DNA from: Fidelibacterota bacterium
GTDB taxonomy: Bacteria; Pseudomonadota; Alphaproteobacteria; Rhodospirillales; Rhodospirillaceae
Assembly (NCBI GenBank): GCA_947476275.1
Contig: CANJPQ010000022.1
Span: 1 to 64,000, forward strand
Reading direction: 5' to 3'
Length of the DNA stretch: 64,000 nt
The first letter of the stretch is position 1, and every line of letters starts with the position of its first letter. The notes under the pieces are model-generated. The model was not told the DNA's origin. It was given only the letters and a program-made list of their open reading frames with translations, and did no database searches. Both the position numbers and the translations under genes were made by a program. This document shows, in pieces, positions 44,074 to 54,058 of the stretch.

Positions 44074-44661
44074 ATGGCCTTCACCAAACCCTCGCCCTCG
44101 TTCCTCAAAGCCGTCGCGTTGATCGCGGTGCTGTCGCTCACGCCGGTGTCGCTGTACCTGCTGTATTACCGCACCGGCGGGCCGGCCTCGCAAAAGGAAC
44201 TCGCGCTGCAGAAAAGCCTTCGCTACGCCTTCATGGCGGGGGTGGATTTGATCGACGTGGTGCCGCTGACACCCTGGCCCTGGGTCAAGATGTGCGCGAT
44301 CACCAGCGGGACCACCAAGGACGAGATGACGGCGCTCATCGGCTTTCCGTACAAGGACTACAGCCAGCTCCATTGGCTGCCGCGCCCGGAGTACTGGACG
44401 CTGCTGTTCATCGACGTTGAGCGCGAGGCGAATTGGGGCAAGGCGATCCCGGTGACGCCGATCCGAATCCCGCGCAAGGAATTGGCGGACCTCATCCTGC
44501 CGAGCAATACCAAGGGCGTGTGCGTTAGCCGGCTCGGCGGTAAGCTCAATCTCACCCGCCGGATGAATGCGGACCCGGGCACCAGCCCGGTCACCGTGCG
44601 GCTGGTGGATTACGGCGAAGCGGCGCCGATCGTGGCGCCCCCGGCTTCCGCAGGGAATTAA
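44074..44661 (+). CDS. Membrane-anchored uncharacterised protein, 195 residues
   Basis: One N-terminal hydrophobic helix (FLKAVALIAVLSLTPVSLYL) anchors a soluble domain of about 155 residues (KMCAITSGTTKDEMTALIGF, YWTLLFIDVEREANWGKAIP, PRKELADLILPSNTKGVCVS). Family not recognised. It follows the 305-residue exported protein and precedes a tiny membrane protein on the same strand, so these three probably form an envelope gene set. The start at MAFTKPSP is chosen over a TTG six codons upstream. Confidence 0.6.
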   Translation: MAFTKPSPSFLKAVALIAVLSLTPVSLYLLYYRTGGPASQKELALQKSLRYAFMAGVDLIDVVPLTPWPWVKMCAITSGTTKDEMTALIGFPYKDYSQLHWLPRPEYWTLLFIDVEREANWGKAIPVTPIRIPRKELADLILPSNTKGVCVSRLGGKLNLTRRMNADPGTSPVTVRLVDYGEAAPIVAPPASAGN

Positions 44662-44673
44662 GGACCCAAGATC

Positions 44674-44940
44674 GTGGTGTTCCTGGCGACGTTCCTCGGT
44701 CTGTTCGCCCTTGCCGCCGCCATCATCTGGTTCAGGTGGCGCAGGCCGATCCTAAGCATTGCCGCAATGGTGGAGCGCATCGCCGTCGTCGGGTTCTTCG
44801 TGTTCGCGGCCATCGGCTGCTTCACCGCCGACAACATCCAGGGCGGATTGATCTCGGCCGCCCTCGCCCTCGTCCTGAACGGCTTCTATATGATCGCGCT
44901 GCATCGCGCGCAGAAGAAAGCTACTTCAGAAACACCTTGA
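44674..44940 (+). CDS. Small membrane protein, 88 residues
   Basis: Three hydrophobic helices (VFLATFLGLFALAAAIIWF, IAVVGFFVFAAIGCFTA, LISAALALVLNGFYMIAL) and a short polar tail. The start is GTG, 12 bases after the preceding stop, so it is likely co-transcribed with the two upstream envelope genes. Its 3' end overlaps the convergent helicase gene by 20 bases. Function unknown. Confidence 0.6.
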   Translation: MVFLATFLGLFALAAAIIWFRWRRPILSIAAMVERIAVVGFFVFAAIGCFTADNIQGGLISAALALVLNGFYMIALHRAQKKATSETP

Positions 44941-47692
44941 TCTGCTCCACCGCATCGGCGAGCCCGAGGCGCTGGTAGGGCACATCCGGCGGGAACGCGC
45001 CCTTCAGGCGCGACGGCATCATCGGATCCAACAGCACGAACACACCGCGGTCGGTGGCGCGGCGGATCAGGCGGCCGAAGGCCTGCTTGAGGCGCAGCCG
45101 GGTGATGGCGTCATCGTATTTGCGGCTGCCGAACTGATTGCGCCGGGCTTTGTGCAGGATGTCCGGCCGCGGCCAGGGCACGCGGTCGAACACAACCATG
45201 CGCAGGGAGCGGCCGGGGACATCGACGCCTTCGCGCACGGCGTCGGTGCCGAGCAGGCTTGAGTCCTCTTCGGCGCGGAAAATGTCCACCAGCGTGGAGA
45301 TGTCCATTGCATCGACGTGCTGCGCGTAGAGCGGCAAACCTGCCTGTTCCAGATGTGGCGCGATGCGGCCATGCACCTCGCGCAGGCGCGAGATCGCCGT
45401 GAATACGCCGAGCGCGCCGCCGTGGGAGGCGATGAACAGTTCGCGATAGGCCGCCGCCACTTGGGCCAGGTCGTCCTTGCGCACGTCAGTCACCACGATC
45501 ACGCGGGTGCGGTGCGGATAGTCGAATGGCGAGGCGACGGAGGTGCGCTCCACCGGTCCGCCCAGATGATTGGCGCCGGTGCGTGCGTCGGCTTCGGCCC
45601 AATCCGCCGCAGCGTCCTCGTCGCCGTTGCGCAAGGTGGCGGAGGTCACGACGATGCCATGGGCATGATCGGCAAGCGACCGCGCGAACGGCAGCGTGGG
45701 ATCGACCCAGTGGCGGTGCAGGCCGACATCGATCTCGTGGCCGTCGCTGCGCGCGATCGAGAACCAGTCGACGAATTCTTCCGGCGTGGCGGTGGACAGG
45801 CCGCTCAGCATCGCGCGCCAGGCGCCGAGTTGCATGAGCCCGCGACGCTCCAGGGTTCGCATCATGCCCTCGATGCGCACGCGCATGGCGGTTTCGAGCT
45901 CGGCAGCGTCGGCATCGAGTTTGCGTGCAAAGCCCGTGTGCAAGCGCCGCATCGGGCGATCGAGATCGGCCAGCGCGGTATTGAGGGCCGAGGCCGCCGT
46001 GACGAGGCCGTCGATCAATGAGTCCCGGTCTGCTTCCAGCGAATAGGGCGAGCTGGTGTCCGTGCGGGCGAGCACATGCTTGCGGGCGAGCAGCAGGAAA
46101 TCTTCGGTCGGGCCGTTCGGCTGGCCGTCCTTGATCCGGTTGCGCCAGCCGGCGCTGGGCAGGACGCGTGCTGCATGGAGCGTTTCCTCCAGCGCCTGCG
46201 ACAGGCTCACGTCCTCGCCCTTGCCGGCGACGATCAGGTCCTCGGCGCGGCGCTTCAAGCCGCGGGCGCGCGTGCGTCCGGACGTGGCCTCCGCGCCCAA
46301 TAGCCAGCGCCGCAAGTCCGCGGTTTCAAGTCCGCTCAGTTCGGAGGAGAACGCGGAATCCGCGGCGTCGAAAATGTGATGGCCTTCGTCGAACACGTAA
46401 CGGGTCGGCCGCGCGCCGTCGTCGAGCCCGCCCATCGCGGCTTGCACCATCACCAGCGCGTGGTTGGCGACGACGATATCCGCGTGCCGCGCGCGGCGGA
46501 TGGTGCGCTCGATGAAGCACTTCTGATAGTGCGGGCAGGCGGCATAGATGCATTCGCCGCGCCGGTCGGCCAACGCAACGGTGCGTTCCTTGCTGACGAT
46601 CTCCGGCAGCCACCCCGGCAGATCGCCGCCGACCATGTCGCCGTTGCGCGTGGCGCCGATCCAGCGCGCCACCAGCCCGAGCCCGATGGCTTCATGGGGC
46701 TGCACTTGCAGGCGATTGAGCGCTTCTTCGTAGTTCAGGATGCAGACATAGTTCTCGCGGCCTTTGCGGATGACGACCTTGCGCGCCTTGTCGTGCGGGT
46801 CGGGATGCAGGCGGCTCAGCTCCTGATCCAACTGCCGCTGCAGGTTGCGGGTGAAGGTGGAGAGCCACACGGTGCCGGAGTTCTTCTCCGCCCACACGCT
46901 CGCCGGGGCGACGTATCCCAGCGTCTTGCCGACGCCGGTTCCGGCCTCCGCCAGCACGAGCAGCGGCTGATCCTCCGCCGGACGCGGCTGGAACGCCGTC
47001 GTGACGCTATGGGCATATGTCCGCTGGGCCTCGCGCTTCTCGGCGTTGTCGCCGAGCAGACGTTCAAGACGCGTGTCCGATTCTTCCAGGGAGATGCGTT
47101 CGCTGCCGGGTGGCGGCGGCGGCGCGCGTTCCTCCCACTCCGGCAGGCGCAGCCACACGCGCAGGCCGTTCGCCGCGCCGTAGCCCTTCGCAGGTGTCGC
47201 CGCCGTGCCGAGCGCGGCCAGGGCAGACGCGCCCCAGGCCCATCCGCCGCGCGCCATCGCCGCGGCGATCTCGCTCAGCGGTTTCGCCTCGACCTCGGTG
47301 ACGTTCACCAATTCCTGCAGCAGCGCTTGCGCGCAGCTCACCAGCGTCAGCGCACGATCTTCAAGCGCGCGTGGCACCGGCAGGCTCAGCGCTTCGGCAA
47401 TGCCCGCCACGGTCGGCAGGCAGAACTGCGCCGGGCGTACGAAGGCGAAGAGCTCCAGGATATCGTGCGCGGGAAAGAGCGTGGTGCGCAGACGCGCCGC
47501 AGTCGCCGGCGCATGGCACACGATCGGCCGCGCCGCCGCAGCCCGCGCCGCGAAGCTCGCCGCAGGCCCGGTGTGAAGCTCGCCCTCGGTATCGAGCAGC
47601 GCCGCCATCGTCCAATCCGCCGTGACGGCGGGGACTGAGGGCAGCGCGACGCGACGTGCCGGTGTGGGGGCGGAAACGACTGGAACTGACAA
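44921..47692 (-). CDS. DinG/XPD-like ATP-dependent DNA helicase (superfamily 2)
   Basis: A 923-residue helicase. A weakly conserved N-terminal segment of about 215 residues precedes Walker A in LAEAGTGVGKTLGY (248-260). Cysteines C in YVCILN, CIYAACPHYQKCF suit an iron-sulfur cluster, the DEGH box is in YVFDEGHHIF, and late motifs GIVVTSATLR, GTDAVREGVDVPG and LKQAFGRLIRR complete a helicase core. DinG-type enzymes unwind R-loops, forks and G-quadruplexes. It is larger than E. coli DinG (about 716 residues). It is divergent from a GIY-YIG protein. Confidence 0.9.
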   Translation of the reverse strand: MSVPVVSAPTPARRVALPSVPAVTADWTMAALLDTEGELHTGPAASFAARAAAARPIVCHAPATAARLRTTLFPAHDILELFAFVRPAQFCLPTVAGIAEALSLPVPRALEDRALTLVSCAQALLQELVNVTEVEAKPLSEIAAAMARGGWAWGASALAALGTAATPAKGYGAANGLRVWLRLPEWEERAPPPPPGSERISLEESDTRLERLLGDNAEKREAQRTYAHSVTTAFQPRPAEDQPLLVLAEAGTGVGKTLGYVAPASVWAEKNSGTVWLSTFTRNLQRQLDQELSRLHPDPHDKARKVVIRKGRENYVCILNYEEALNRLQVQPHEAIGLGLVARWIGATRNGDMVGGDLPGWLPEIVSKERTVALADRRGECIYAACPHYQKCFIERTIRRARHADIVVANHALVMVQAAMGGLDDGARPTRYVFDEGHHIFDAADSAFSSELSGLETADLRRWLLGAEATSGRTRARGLKRRAEDLIVAGKGEDVSLSQALEETLHAARVLPSAGWRNRIKDGQPNGPTEDFLLLARKHVLARTDTSSPYSLEADRDSLIDGLVTAASALNTALADLDRPMRRLHTGFARKLDADAAELETAMRVRIEGMMRTLERRGLMQLGAWRAMLSGLSTATPEEFVDWFSIARSDGHEIDVGLHRHWVDPTLPFARSLADHAHGIVVTSATLRNGDEDAAADWAEADARTGANHLGGPVERTSVASPFDYPHRTRVIVVTDVRKDDLAQVAAAYRELFIASHGGALGVFTAISRLREVHGRIAPHLEQAGLPLYAQHVDAMDISTLVDIFRAEEDSSLLGTDAVREGVDVPGRSLRMVVFDRVPWPRPDILHKARRNQFGSRKYDDAITRLRLKQAFGRLIRRATDRGVFVLLDPMMPSRLKGAFPPDVPYQRLGLADAVEQIKVFLK

Positions 47693-47861
47693 AGGTATTT
47701 ATCCGCCAGTACTGCGGACTGCTGAAATATCCACAGGCGGAATATTTGCGCGCAAGAGTTGTGAGTGTGGCTTCAGTACAATTGACTCCGGTTTCGACCG
47801 TGTATCATTCTCGGCGCGGGTGGGATGAACTTCGCGCAGGCAGCCTGGAGCGTTGGCAGTC

Positions 47862-48353
47862 ATGGTGGGTGAGTCTCGGTTGGTTTCCGCACGGGCCGAA
47901 TATCGGCTCAAGTGGGTGGCGTGTGTTGAGCTTGTTCCCCTCGGTTCGTTTTACACCGTGAGCGAGGATGCCCTGAAGGCAATTCCGCCGAGCGGGACGG
48001 GGGTCTACGTGTTCTGCCGCCGCCACGGCGGGCGTTACTCGCCCCAGTATGTCGGCCGCAGCAAACGCGTGCGCCAGCGCATCCGCGAGCACCTTGAGCG
48101 CGTGACCCTCATGCGGGCGATCGCCAATGGGGAGCCCGGACGGCGTGTGGTCCTGGTCGCGATGGTGCAAACCTCCCGCGGTCAACGCGCCAGCCGCGTG
48201 GCGCAGGATGTGGAAGACCTCCTGCTGCGGCATTTCCGCGAATCCCAGTTCGATCTGGTGAACGAAAAGGGCATGCGCCGGCCGCGGCGGACCGTCCGCT
48301 GGACCGGTTCCAAGGCCTATCGCGCGCTGATTCCGCCCCAGATGACCTATTAG
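47862..48353 (+). CDS. GIY-YIG domain protein
   Basis: A 163-residue protein. The GIY-YIG signature appears as GTGVYVFCRR..YSPQYVGRSKRVRQRIREHL, with the catalytic Arg helix, and an acidic residue later (AQDVEDLLLRHF) in the position of the usual catalytic Glu. The fold is shared by UvrC, Slx1 and small endonucleases. The specific substrate is unknown. Several start codons are possible (TTG 47853, ATG 47862). It is divergent from the DinG-like helicase, and the two may serve DNA repair together (inference). Confidence 0.75.
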   Translation: MVGESRLVSARAEYRLKWVACVELVPLGSFYTVSEDALKAIPPSGTGVYVFCRRHGGRYSPQYVGRSKRVRQRIREHLERVTLMRAIANGEPGRRVVLVAMVQTSRGQRASRVAQDVEDLLLRHFRESQFDLVNEKGMRRPRRTVRWTGSKAYRALIPPQMTY

Positions 48354-48431
48354 CGCGCAAAAATCTAGGCGGGGCGGGCCACACTTGCTATTGGGGGCGT
48401 CACATTCGCCGTCCCCGGGTCTCATTCCTCC

Positions 48432-50018
48432 ATGTCCACTCCCGACCATTTCCGCACCAGCAATGCCTGGCCGTTCGCCGAGGCGCGCGCCCTGTGGGAC
48501 GAGCGGCTGAAACAGCAGGTGCCGGCGAAGGGCTATGTGCTGTTCGAAACCGGCTACGGGCCGTCGGGGTTGCCGCATATCGGCACCTTCGGCGAGGTAG
48601 TGCGCACGACCATGGTGCGCCGGGCGTTCGAGGCGATGAACCCGGGCGTGAAGACGCGCCTGTTCGCGTTCTCCGATGACATGGACGGCCTGCGCAAGGT
48701 GCCGGACAACGTGCCGAACAAGGACATGGTGGCGCAGCATCTCGGCAAGCCGCTCACCAGCATTCCGGACCCCTTCGGCACCCACGACAGCTTCGGCGCC
48801 CACAATAACGCGCGCCTGCGGGCGTTCCTGGATTCCTTCGGCTTCGAGTACGAGTTCAAGAGCGCGACCGAGGCCTACAAGTCCGGCACCTTCGATGCCG
48901 CGTTGCTGCGCGTGCTTGAGCGCTATGACGACGTGATCAACGTCATCCTGCCGACACTCGGGCCCGAGCGCCGCGCGACCTATTCGCCGTTCCTGCCGGT
49001 CGATGCCAAGACCGGCATCGTGCTGCAGGTGCCGATCGTCCATCGCGACGTGACGGCCGGCACGGTGGTGTACGAAGACGACGGCAAGAAGATCGAAGTG
49101 CCGGTCACGGGCGGTCACTGCAAGCTGCAATGGAAGTGCGATTGGGCGATGCGCTGGTATGCGCTGGGCGTGGACTACGAAATGTCCGGTAAGGACCTGA
49201 TCGATTCCGTGCGCCTATCGAGCCAGATCTGCCGCATCCTCGGGGCGACACCGCCGCAGAACCTCACCTACGAGCTATTCCTGGACGAGCAGGGTCAGAA
49301 GATTTCCAAGTCCAAGGGCAACGGGCTATCGGTGGAGGACTGGCTGAAGTACGCGCCGTGGGAAAGCCTGGCGCTGTTCATGTATCAAAAGCCGAAGACT
49401 GCGAAACGCTTGTTCTTCGACGTGATCCCGAAGACGGCCGACGAATATCTCGACTACCTCGGCAAGTTCCCGAACGAAGCCCCGGAGGCGCAAGCGAACA
49501 ATCCGGCGTGGCACATCCACAACAGCAAGCCGCCGGTGGAGAACACACACCTGAGCTTCGGCTTGCTGCTGAATCTCGTCGGTGTCGCCCATGCGGACAG
49601 CCCGGCGGTACTTTGGCAGTACATCTCCCGCTATGCGCCGACTGCGACGCCCGCAACCGCGCCGATCCTCGATCGCATGGCGCAGAATGCGCTCGCGTAC
49701 TATCAGGACTTCGTCAAGCCGACCAAGCAGTTCAAGACGCCCTCGCCGGAAGATGCGGCCGCGCTGAAAGATCTGCGCGATGCGCTCGCTGCCCATACCG
49801 GCGAGAGAAGTCCGGAGGCGCTGCAGAACCTGGTGTTCGAGATCGGCAAGAAGCATGCCGCTGCGTTTCCGAACCTGCGTGACTGGTTCAAGACGCTCTA
49901 TCAGATCCTGCTCGGCCAGGAGCAAGGCCCGCGCTTCGGATCTTTCGTTGCGCTTTATGGCGTGCCGGAGACCATCACGTTGATCGACCGCGCGCTGGCG
50001 GGCGAAAGCCTGGTCTAG
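48432..50018 (+). CDS. lysK: Lysyl-tRNA synthetase, class I
   Basis: A 528-residue cytoplasmic enzyme that charges tRNA(Lys). It carries the class I signatures PHIG (48-51, HIGH motif) and KISKS (about 293-297, KMSKS motif) and follows the archaeal/alphaproteobacterial LysK pattern rather than the class II LysS of most bacteria. No class II copy is in the window. It stands alone on the plus strand and its stop overlaps the convergent TPR/OGT gene by 4 bases. Confidence 0.96.
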   Translation: MSTPDHFRTSNAWPFAEARALWDERLKQQVPAKGYVLFETGYGPSGLPHIGTFGEVVRTTMVRRAFEAMNPGVKTRLFAFSDDMDGLRKVPDNVPNKDMVAQHLGKPLTSIPDPFGTHDSFGAHNNARLRAFLDSFGFEYEFKSATEAYKSGTFDAALLRVLERYDDVINVILPTLGPERRATYSPFLPVDAKTGIVLQVPIVHRDVTAGTVVYEDDGKKIEVPVTGGHCKLQWKCDWAMRWYALGVDYEMSGKDLIDSVRLSSQICRILGATPPQNLTYELFLDEQGQKISKSKGNGLSVEDWLKYAPWESLALFMYQKPKTAKRLFFDVIPKTADEYLDYLGKFPNEAPEAQANNPAWHIHNSKPPVENTHLSFGLLLNLVGVAHADSPAVLWQYISRYAPTATPATAPILDRMAQNALAYYQDFVKPTKQFKTPSPEDAAALKDLRDALAAHTGERSPEALQNLVFEIGKKHAAAFPNLRDWFKTLYQILLGQEQGPRFGSFVALYGVPETITLIDRALAGESLV

Positions 50019-52366
50019 GGACCGATTGTCGTCGGCGTCTCGCCGGCGCGAGAACGTCGCGACATTTCCACGTAAATGTCTTCGAGTTGGCGTGTGAAGC
50101 GCGCGGCATCGAACAGAACGCTCGATTTTCGGCCTGCGGCCACGCGGTCGTGCAAGCGTCTGAGCGCCGCGCGATTTTGCGCCAAGGCGAGCGCCTTATC
50201 GTAATATTCCTCCAGGGAGGTGCAGATCATTTCGGGCAGGCCGACGGACGTCACAAGACTCGCGCACATGCGTCCGACATAGGTTTCGCCGGCGAAGGTC
50301 AAGATCGGCAGGCCCGCCCACAAGACATCCGCTGCCGTGGAGCAGCAGGTGTAGGGGAGCGTGTCGAGAAATAGATCGGCGCAATGGTAGCGCGCGATGT
50401 AAGCGTCACGCGGCAAGCGCGGCGCGAAGATAAGGCGATCCGGCGATACGCCGTGCTTCGCCGCTTCGGTGCGCAGGTTCACAATCGCGACCGGCTCGAA
50501 TTCGCGAAGCCACAGCACGGCCTCGGGCACATTGCGCAAGAGGCGCATCCAGATGTCGAAGATGGCCGGCGTGATCTTGTAGGGCGTGCTGAATGCGCAA
50601 AAGACAAAGGCGTTTTCCGCCAGGCCGTATTCCGACCGCGCGCGCACCCCGGCAGGTGCTTCGCCTATTTCCGCCAGGTTCACGAAGGTATCGGGAAAGT
50701 AGGCAAACGATTCCGTGAACCCCGCAAACCGGCCCGGCGGTGCCGTAACAGTGTCCGTGAGGACGTAATCCATGCAGTTGCTGCCGGACGTTCCGCCTTG
50801 ATGATAGAGGACCTGCACCGCCGCAGGCCTTCGCGCCGGAATGCCAAACCGCGTCACGCCGGTGAATCCGCTCAGATCGACCAAGATCTCGATTTGATCG
50901 TCACGAATGCGCTGTGCCGCATCGCCGTCCGAGTGCGCCGATAGATCGATCCACCGGTCGACACGTTCTCGAATATGCTGTGTGAACTCATCCTGAATAC
51001 CGCCCAGAGAATACGCATAGGTCTCGAAGCGTGCGCGGTCGTGGTGCTCGAAGATACCTGCCATCAGTCGCGCGATCGGATGGGTGCAATAATCGCCGGA
51101 CAGGTAGCCGAGCTTGATCTTCGCGGCAGGTTGGGGCACCGCTGTCGGTATGCTGGCGTCTAATGACGAAAGATGCTTCTTCACAAACGCCCGCGTCGCG
51201 CGGCATTGGTCGTCCATAGTGAGGCCCGTAACCATGTACGTCAGCGACGGTTGGATATCGCCCGCGTCCATGCCGATGCCCTCCTTCAGCAGGCGCGCGA
51301 GCATGTCGTGGTCTGTCCAGTCACACAGACTCATGCCGAGCGAATACTGAAGGCCGGCGACGTCCGGGTGCTCGGGCGGCAACCGTCTGATCGTTGCCAG
51401 GGCTGCGGGCAGGTCGCCTCGCCCCTGGTGGATGGCGGCAATGGCAAGGTGCGCTTGCCGACTACGCGGCTCCAAACGCAACGCCTCCTCCAAGGCGGCA
51501 ATCGCCTCGGCAGAGCGGCCTTGGCTATGCAGCATCATGGCCAAGTCGCAGCGAAGGCTGACCTGCCGCGGCAGGCGGTCGACCGCCATCTGGAGAGCTA
51601 CGGTGGCCTCTTCATCTTCTTTGGTTGTCGCCAAGGCTTCGGCCAAGGCGCGGTAGCCCTCGGTCAAATCCGGATTGAACGCAAGCGCCCTGCGGAATGA
51701 CTCTGCCGCGGCGCGGGCGCGTCCTTGGCCCAGGTGTATGCGCCCAAGGGTATAGTGGATCGCCGGATCTTGCGGTGCCAAGCGGACGGCGGTTTCGATG
51801 GCTGCCGTCGCGTCTTCGTAGCGCCTCAAGTAGGTCAGTGCGATTGCGCGATGAAGATGGGCGGGTACGAGGCCTGGCGAAAGCCGAATAGCCTCGGCAA
51901 GCGGATCAAGCGCTGACTCCCAGTTTTCCAAGTGCAGGTGCGCGAGGCCAAGATTGCATTGCGCCAACGCGTAGCCCGGATCGATCTCGACCGCAGCCTG
52001 ATAAGCGGCGCGCGCCGCGTCAAAGTCGCCGGTGGTGAGCAGCGCGTTGCCAAGGCTATTGAGGGTGCGCGGCTGCCGCGGCGCGATCGCAAGGGCCCGC
52101 CGGAAACGATCTATCGCGTCGGCGCTTCGACCCATGGCCACGAGAAGCTCGGCGAGTGCGAGATGGTAGGTGTCCGTATCAGGCGCAAGGTCGGCCGCCT
52201 GCGCGAGACGCGCTGCTGCGACTTTGCCCCGGCCAGCCGCCATGGCGATCTGCGCGGCAAGATGCCACGCCTCCGGGTCGCCCGCCCGTTCGGTCAGGAG
52301 CAGGGCGCACGCCTGCTCGGCGTCCTGCAGGCGTCCTTCCTCGAGAGCGGTTGCGGCAGTCGACAT
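50015..52366 (-). CDS. TPR repeat protein with O-GlcNAc-transferase (GT41/SPINDLY-like) domain
   Basis: A 783-residue protein. The first about 400 residues are a run of TPR repeats (about 11), for example [20 protein letters not shown] and [20 protein letters not shown]. The C-terminal part is a GT41 domain with [30 protein letters not shown], and the donor site region [20 protein letters not shown], then VGRMCASLV. Such enzymes glycosylate serine/threonine of proteins, in bacteria often flagellins or adhesins. The substrate is not apparent. The start [10 protein letters not shown] is preferred; an ATG 8 codons upstream is possible. Confidence 0.88.
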   Translation of the reverse strand: MSTAATALEEGRLQDAEQACALLLTERAGDPEAWHLAAQIAMAAGRGKVAAARLAQAADLAPDTDTYHLALAELLVAMGRSADAIDRFRRALAIAPRQPRTLNSLGNALLTTGDFDAARAAYQAAVEIDPGYALAQCNLGLAHLHLENWESALDPLAEAIRLSPGLVPAHLHRAIALTYLRRYEDATAAIETAVRLAPQDPAIHYTLGRIHLGQGRARAAAESFRRALAFNPDLTEGYRALAEALATTKEDEEATVALQMAVDRLPRQVSLRCDLAMMLHSQGRSAEAIAALEEALRLEPRSRQAHLAIAAIHQGRGDLPAALATIRRLPPEHPDVAGLQYSLGMSLCDWTDHDMLARLLKEGIGMDAGDIQPSLTYMVTGLTMDDQCRATRAFVKKHLSSLDASIPTAVPQPAAKIKLGYLSGDYCTHPIARLMAGIFEHHDRARFETYAYSLGGIQDEFTQHIRERVDRWIDLSAHSDGDAAQRIRDDQIEILVDLSGFTGVTRFGIPARRPAAVQVLYHQGGTSGSNCMDYVLTDTVTAPPGRFAGFTESFAYFPDTFVNLAEIGEAPAGVRARSEYGLAENAFVFCAFSTPYKITPAIFDIWMRLLRNVPEAVLWLREFEPVAIVNLRTEAAKHGVSPDRLIFAPRLPRDAYIARYHCADLFLDTLPYTCCSTAADVLWAGLPILTFAGETYVGRMCASLVTSVGLPEMICTSLEEYYDKALALAQNRAALRRLHDRVAAGRKSSVLFDAARFTRQLEDIYVEMSRRSRAGETPTTIGP

Positions 52367-52479
52367 TCTGGCACTCTGTGGGGGGATCATTCGTCTGTCG
52401 AGAGGTATCGATATTTCCAAACCCCAGCGTCAAAAAGCCGCATATGATGGCCGCAAACATGTAAGAGACGCAGATATCT

Positions 52480-54036
52480 ATGACCGATTCCCTCGTTGCC
52501 GACCTTGAGCAATTGCTCGGTTCCGAACGCGTCGCGACGGCACCGGCCGAACTCGATTACCTCACGCGCGACGTGTTCTTCTGGGACAACGTCGTTGCCC
52601 CCCGTGCTGCGGTGCAGCCCCGCAGCACGGCCGATATTGCAGCGATCCTGAAGCGCTTGCACGGCGGCACAACCGCCGTGTTCGTGCGCGGCGGCGGCAT
52701 GTCCTACACGAACGGATACGGCCCCAACCGCACGGACAGCGTGCTGCTCGACCTGCGCGAACTGAATCAGGTGCGCACGGTCGATATCACCAATCGCTTC
52801 ATCGTCGTCGAGGCGGGCTGCACCTGGTCGCAGGTCGTCAAGGCGCTGATGCCCCACAATATGCAGGTGGACTTTCCGGCGCCGCTCTCCGGCAGCCATT
52901 CCACCGTCGGTGGGGCGCTGGCCCAGAACGTGCCCGGCGGCATGCAGGGCGTGTTGGGCCTTGAGGTCGTGCTCGCGGACGGGCGTGTGTTGCGCACCGG
53001 CGGCTGGAGTTCCAAGGACGTCGAGGCGCCGTTCTACCGCAACTACGGTCCGGATATCACCGGGCTGTTCCTCGGCGACAACGGCATCTTCGGCGTGAAG
53101 ACCGCCATCGCCTTGCATATCAAACGCCGGTCCGGCGGGGCTGCGTTCGGCTCGTTTGCGTTCGAGAGCTACGAGGACATGGCGGCGACCATGATCGAGT
53201 TGTCGCCGCTCGACTTCATCACCCGCCGCACAGGTCTCGATCCTTACGAGACGGCGAATATCGCCAAGGTCGGCATGGGCGATGCGATCAAAGCCGTGAT
53301 GGCCGTGGCGCAGAACGAGGGCACGACGTTTGCCGGCCTCAAAGAGGCCGCCAAGATGGCCGCGCAAGGGCGCTCATTCCTGGACGGCGTGAAGTGGTCG
53401 CTGCATTTGAAGGTGGAGTCCATCTCCAACAACGCCGCGGAGGAGGGGATGGAGCAGGCGCGTGCGATCTGCGTGAAGCGCGCCCGCGAGTTGCCGCCGA
53501 TCCTGCCGCGCGCCCGCGAGGCCGTGGGCTTTTCGATCCGCAAGTTCCTCGGCAAGGACGGCGAGCGATGGGTCGCCACCAGTTCGCTCTGGCCGATCGG
53601 GCGCGCGGTGGAGGTCGCCACTGCGATCCAGGCATTCTTCGCCGAACGTCGCGCGGACATGGACCGGTTGAAGATCGCCCACAGCTACATCACCAACTAC
53701 AGCCCGTACTATTTCCTGTGCGAGCCGTGCTTCTATTGGTCGGACGAGCTGTCGGAGCTGCATTTCCGCGCCCTGCCGCCGGATGAAGCGGAGCGGTTCC
53801 GCAAGTTGCCGCCCAATCCCGAGGCCCGGGCGTACGTCCGCAAGCTGCGCGACGACATGCGCGACCTGTTCCAAGGCATGGGCTCTTTGCATGTGCAGAT
53901 TGGCGAATTCTACCGTTACGTGGAAGAGTTGCGCCCCGAGACCCACGCGTTGCTGAAGGATCTCAAGCTTGCGCTCGACCCGGAAAATCGGCTGAATCCG
54001 GGCAAGCTCGATGGGATCTCCGCGACCAAAAGCTGA
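52480..54036 (+). CDS. FAD-binding oxidoreductase, VAO/FAD-linked oxidase type (copy 2)
   Basis: A 518-residue paralogue of the flavoprotein at 14.3-15.8 kb. The FAD domain shows VFVRGGGMSYTNGYGPNRTD, IVVEAGCTWSQVVKAL and STVGGALAQNVPGGMQGVLG. The cap ends LALDPENRLNPGKLDGISAT. It is followed by a methyltransferase gene 22 bases downstream, so the two enzymes probably act in sequence on one small molecule. Divergent from the TPR/OGT gene. Substrate unknown. Confidence 0.85.
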   Translation: MTDSLVADLEQLLGSERVATAPAELDYLTRDVFFWDNVVAPRAAVQPRSTADIAAILKRLHGGTTAVFVRGGGMSYTNGYGPNRTDSVLLDLRELNQVRTVDITNRFIVVEAGCTWSQVVKALMPHNMQVDFPAPLSGSHSTVGGALAQNVPGGMQGVLGLEVVLADGRVLRTGGWSSKDVEAPFYRNYGPDITGLFLGDNGIFGVKTAIALHIKRRSGGAAFGSFAFESYEDMAATMIELSPLDFITRRTGLDPYETANIAKVGMGDAIKAVMAVAQNEGTTFAGLKEAAKMAAQGRSFLDGVKWSLHLKVESISNNAAEEGMEQARAICVKRARELPPILPRAREAVGFSIRKFLGKDGERWVATSSLWPIGRAVEVATAIQAFFAERRADMDRLKIAHSYITNYSPYYFLCEPCFYWSDELSELHFRALPPDEAERFRKLPPNPEARAYVRKLRDDMRDLFQGMGSLHVQIGEFYRYVEELRPETHALLKDLKLALDPENRLNPGKLDGISATKS

Positions 54037-54056
54037 TCGTTAGAAGGCTGATCGTT
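54032..54056 (+). repeat. Short direct repeat at the flavoprotein/methyltransferase junction
   Basis: GCTGATCGTT at 54032-54041 recurs at 54047-54056 (period 15). The first copy contains the TGA stop of the flavoprotein gene; the second lies just before the methyltransferase ATG. Confidence 0.7.
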
Positions 54057-54058
54057 CC

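Noticed and set aside
44921..48353. DinG-like helicase plus GIY-YIG nuclease as an anti-phage system
   Set aside because: They are divergent rather than an operon, sit among housekeeping genes, and have no further defence genes around them. DNA repair is the simpler reading.
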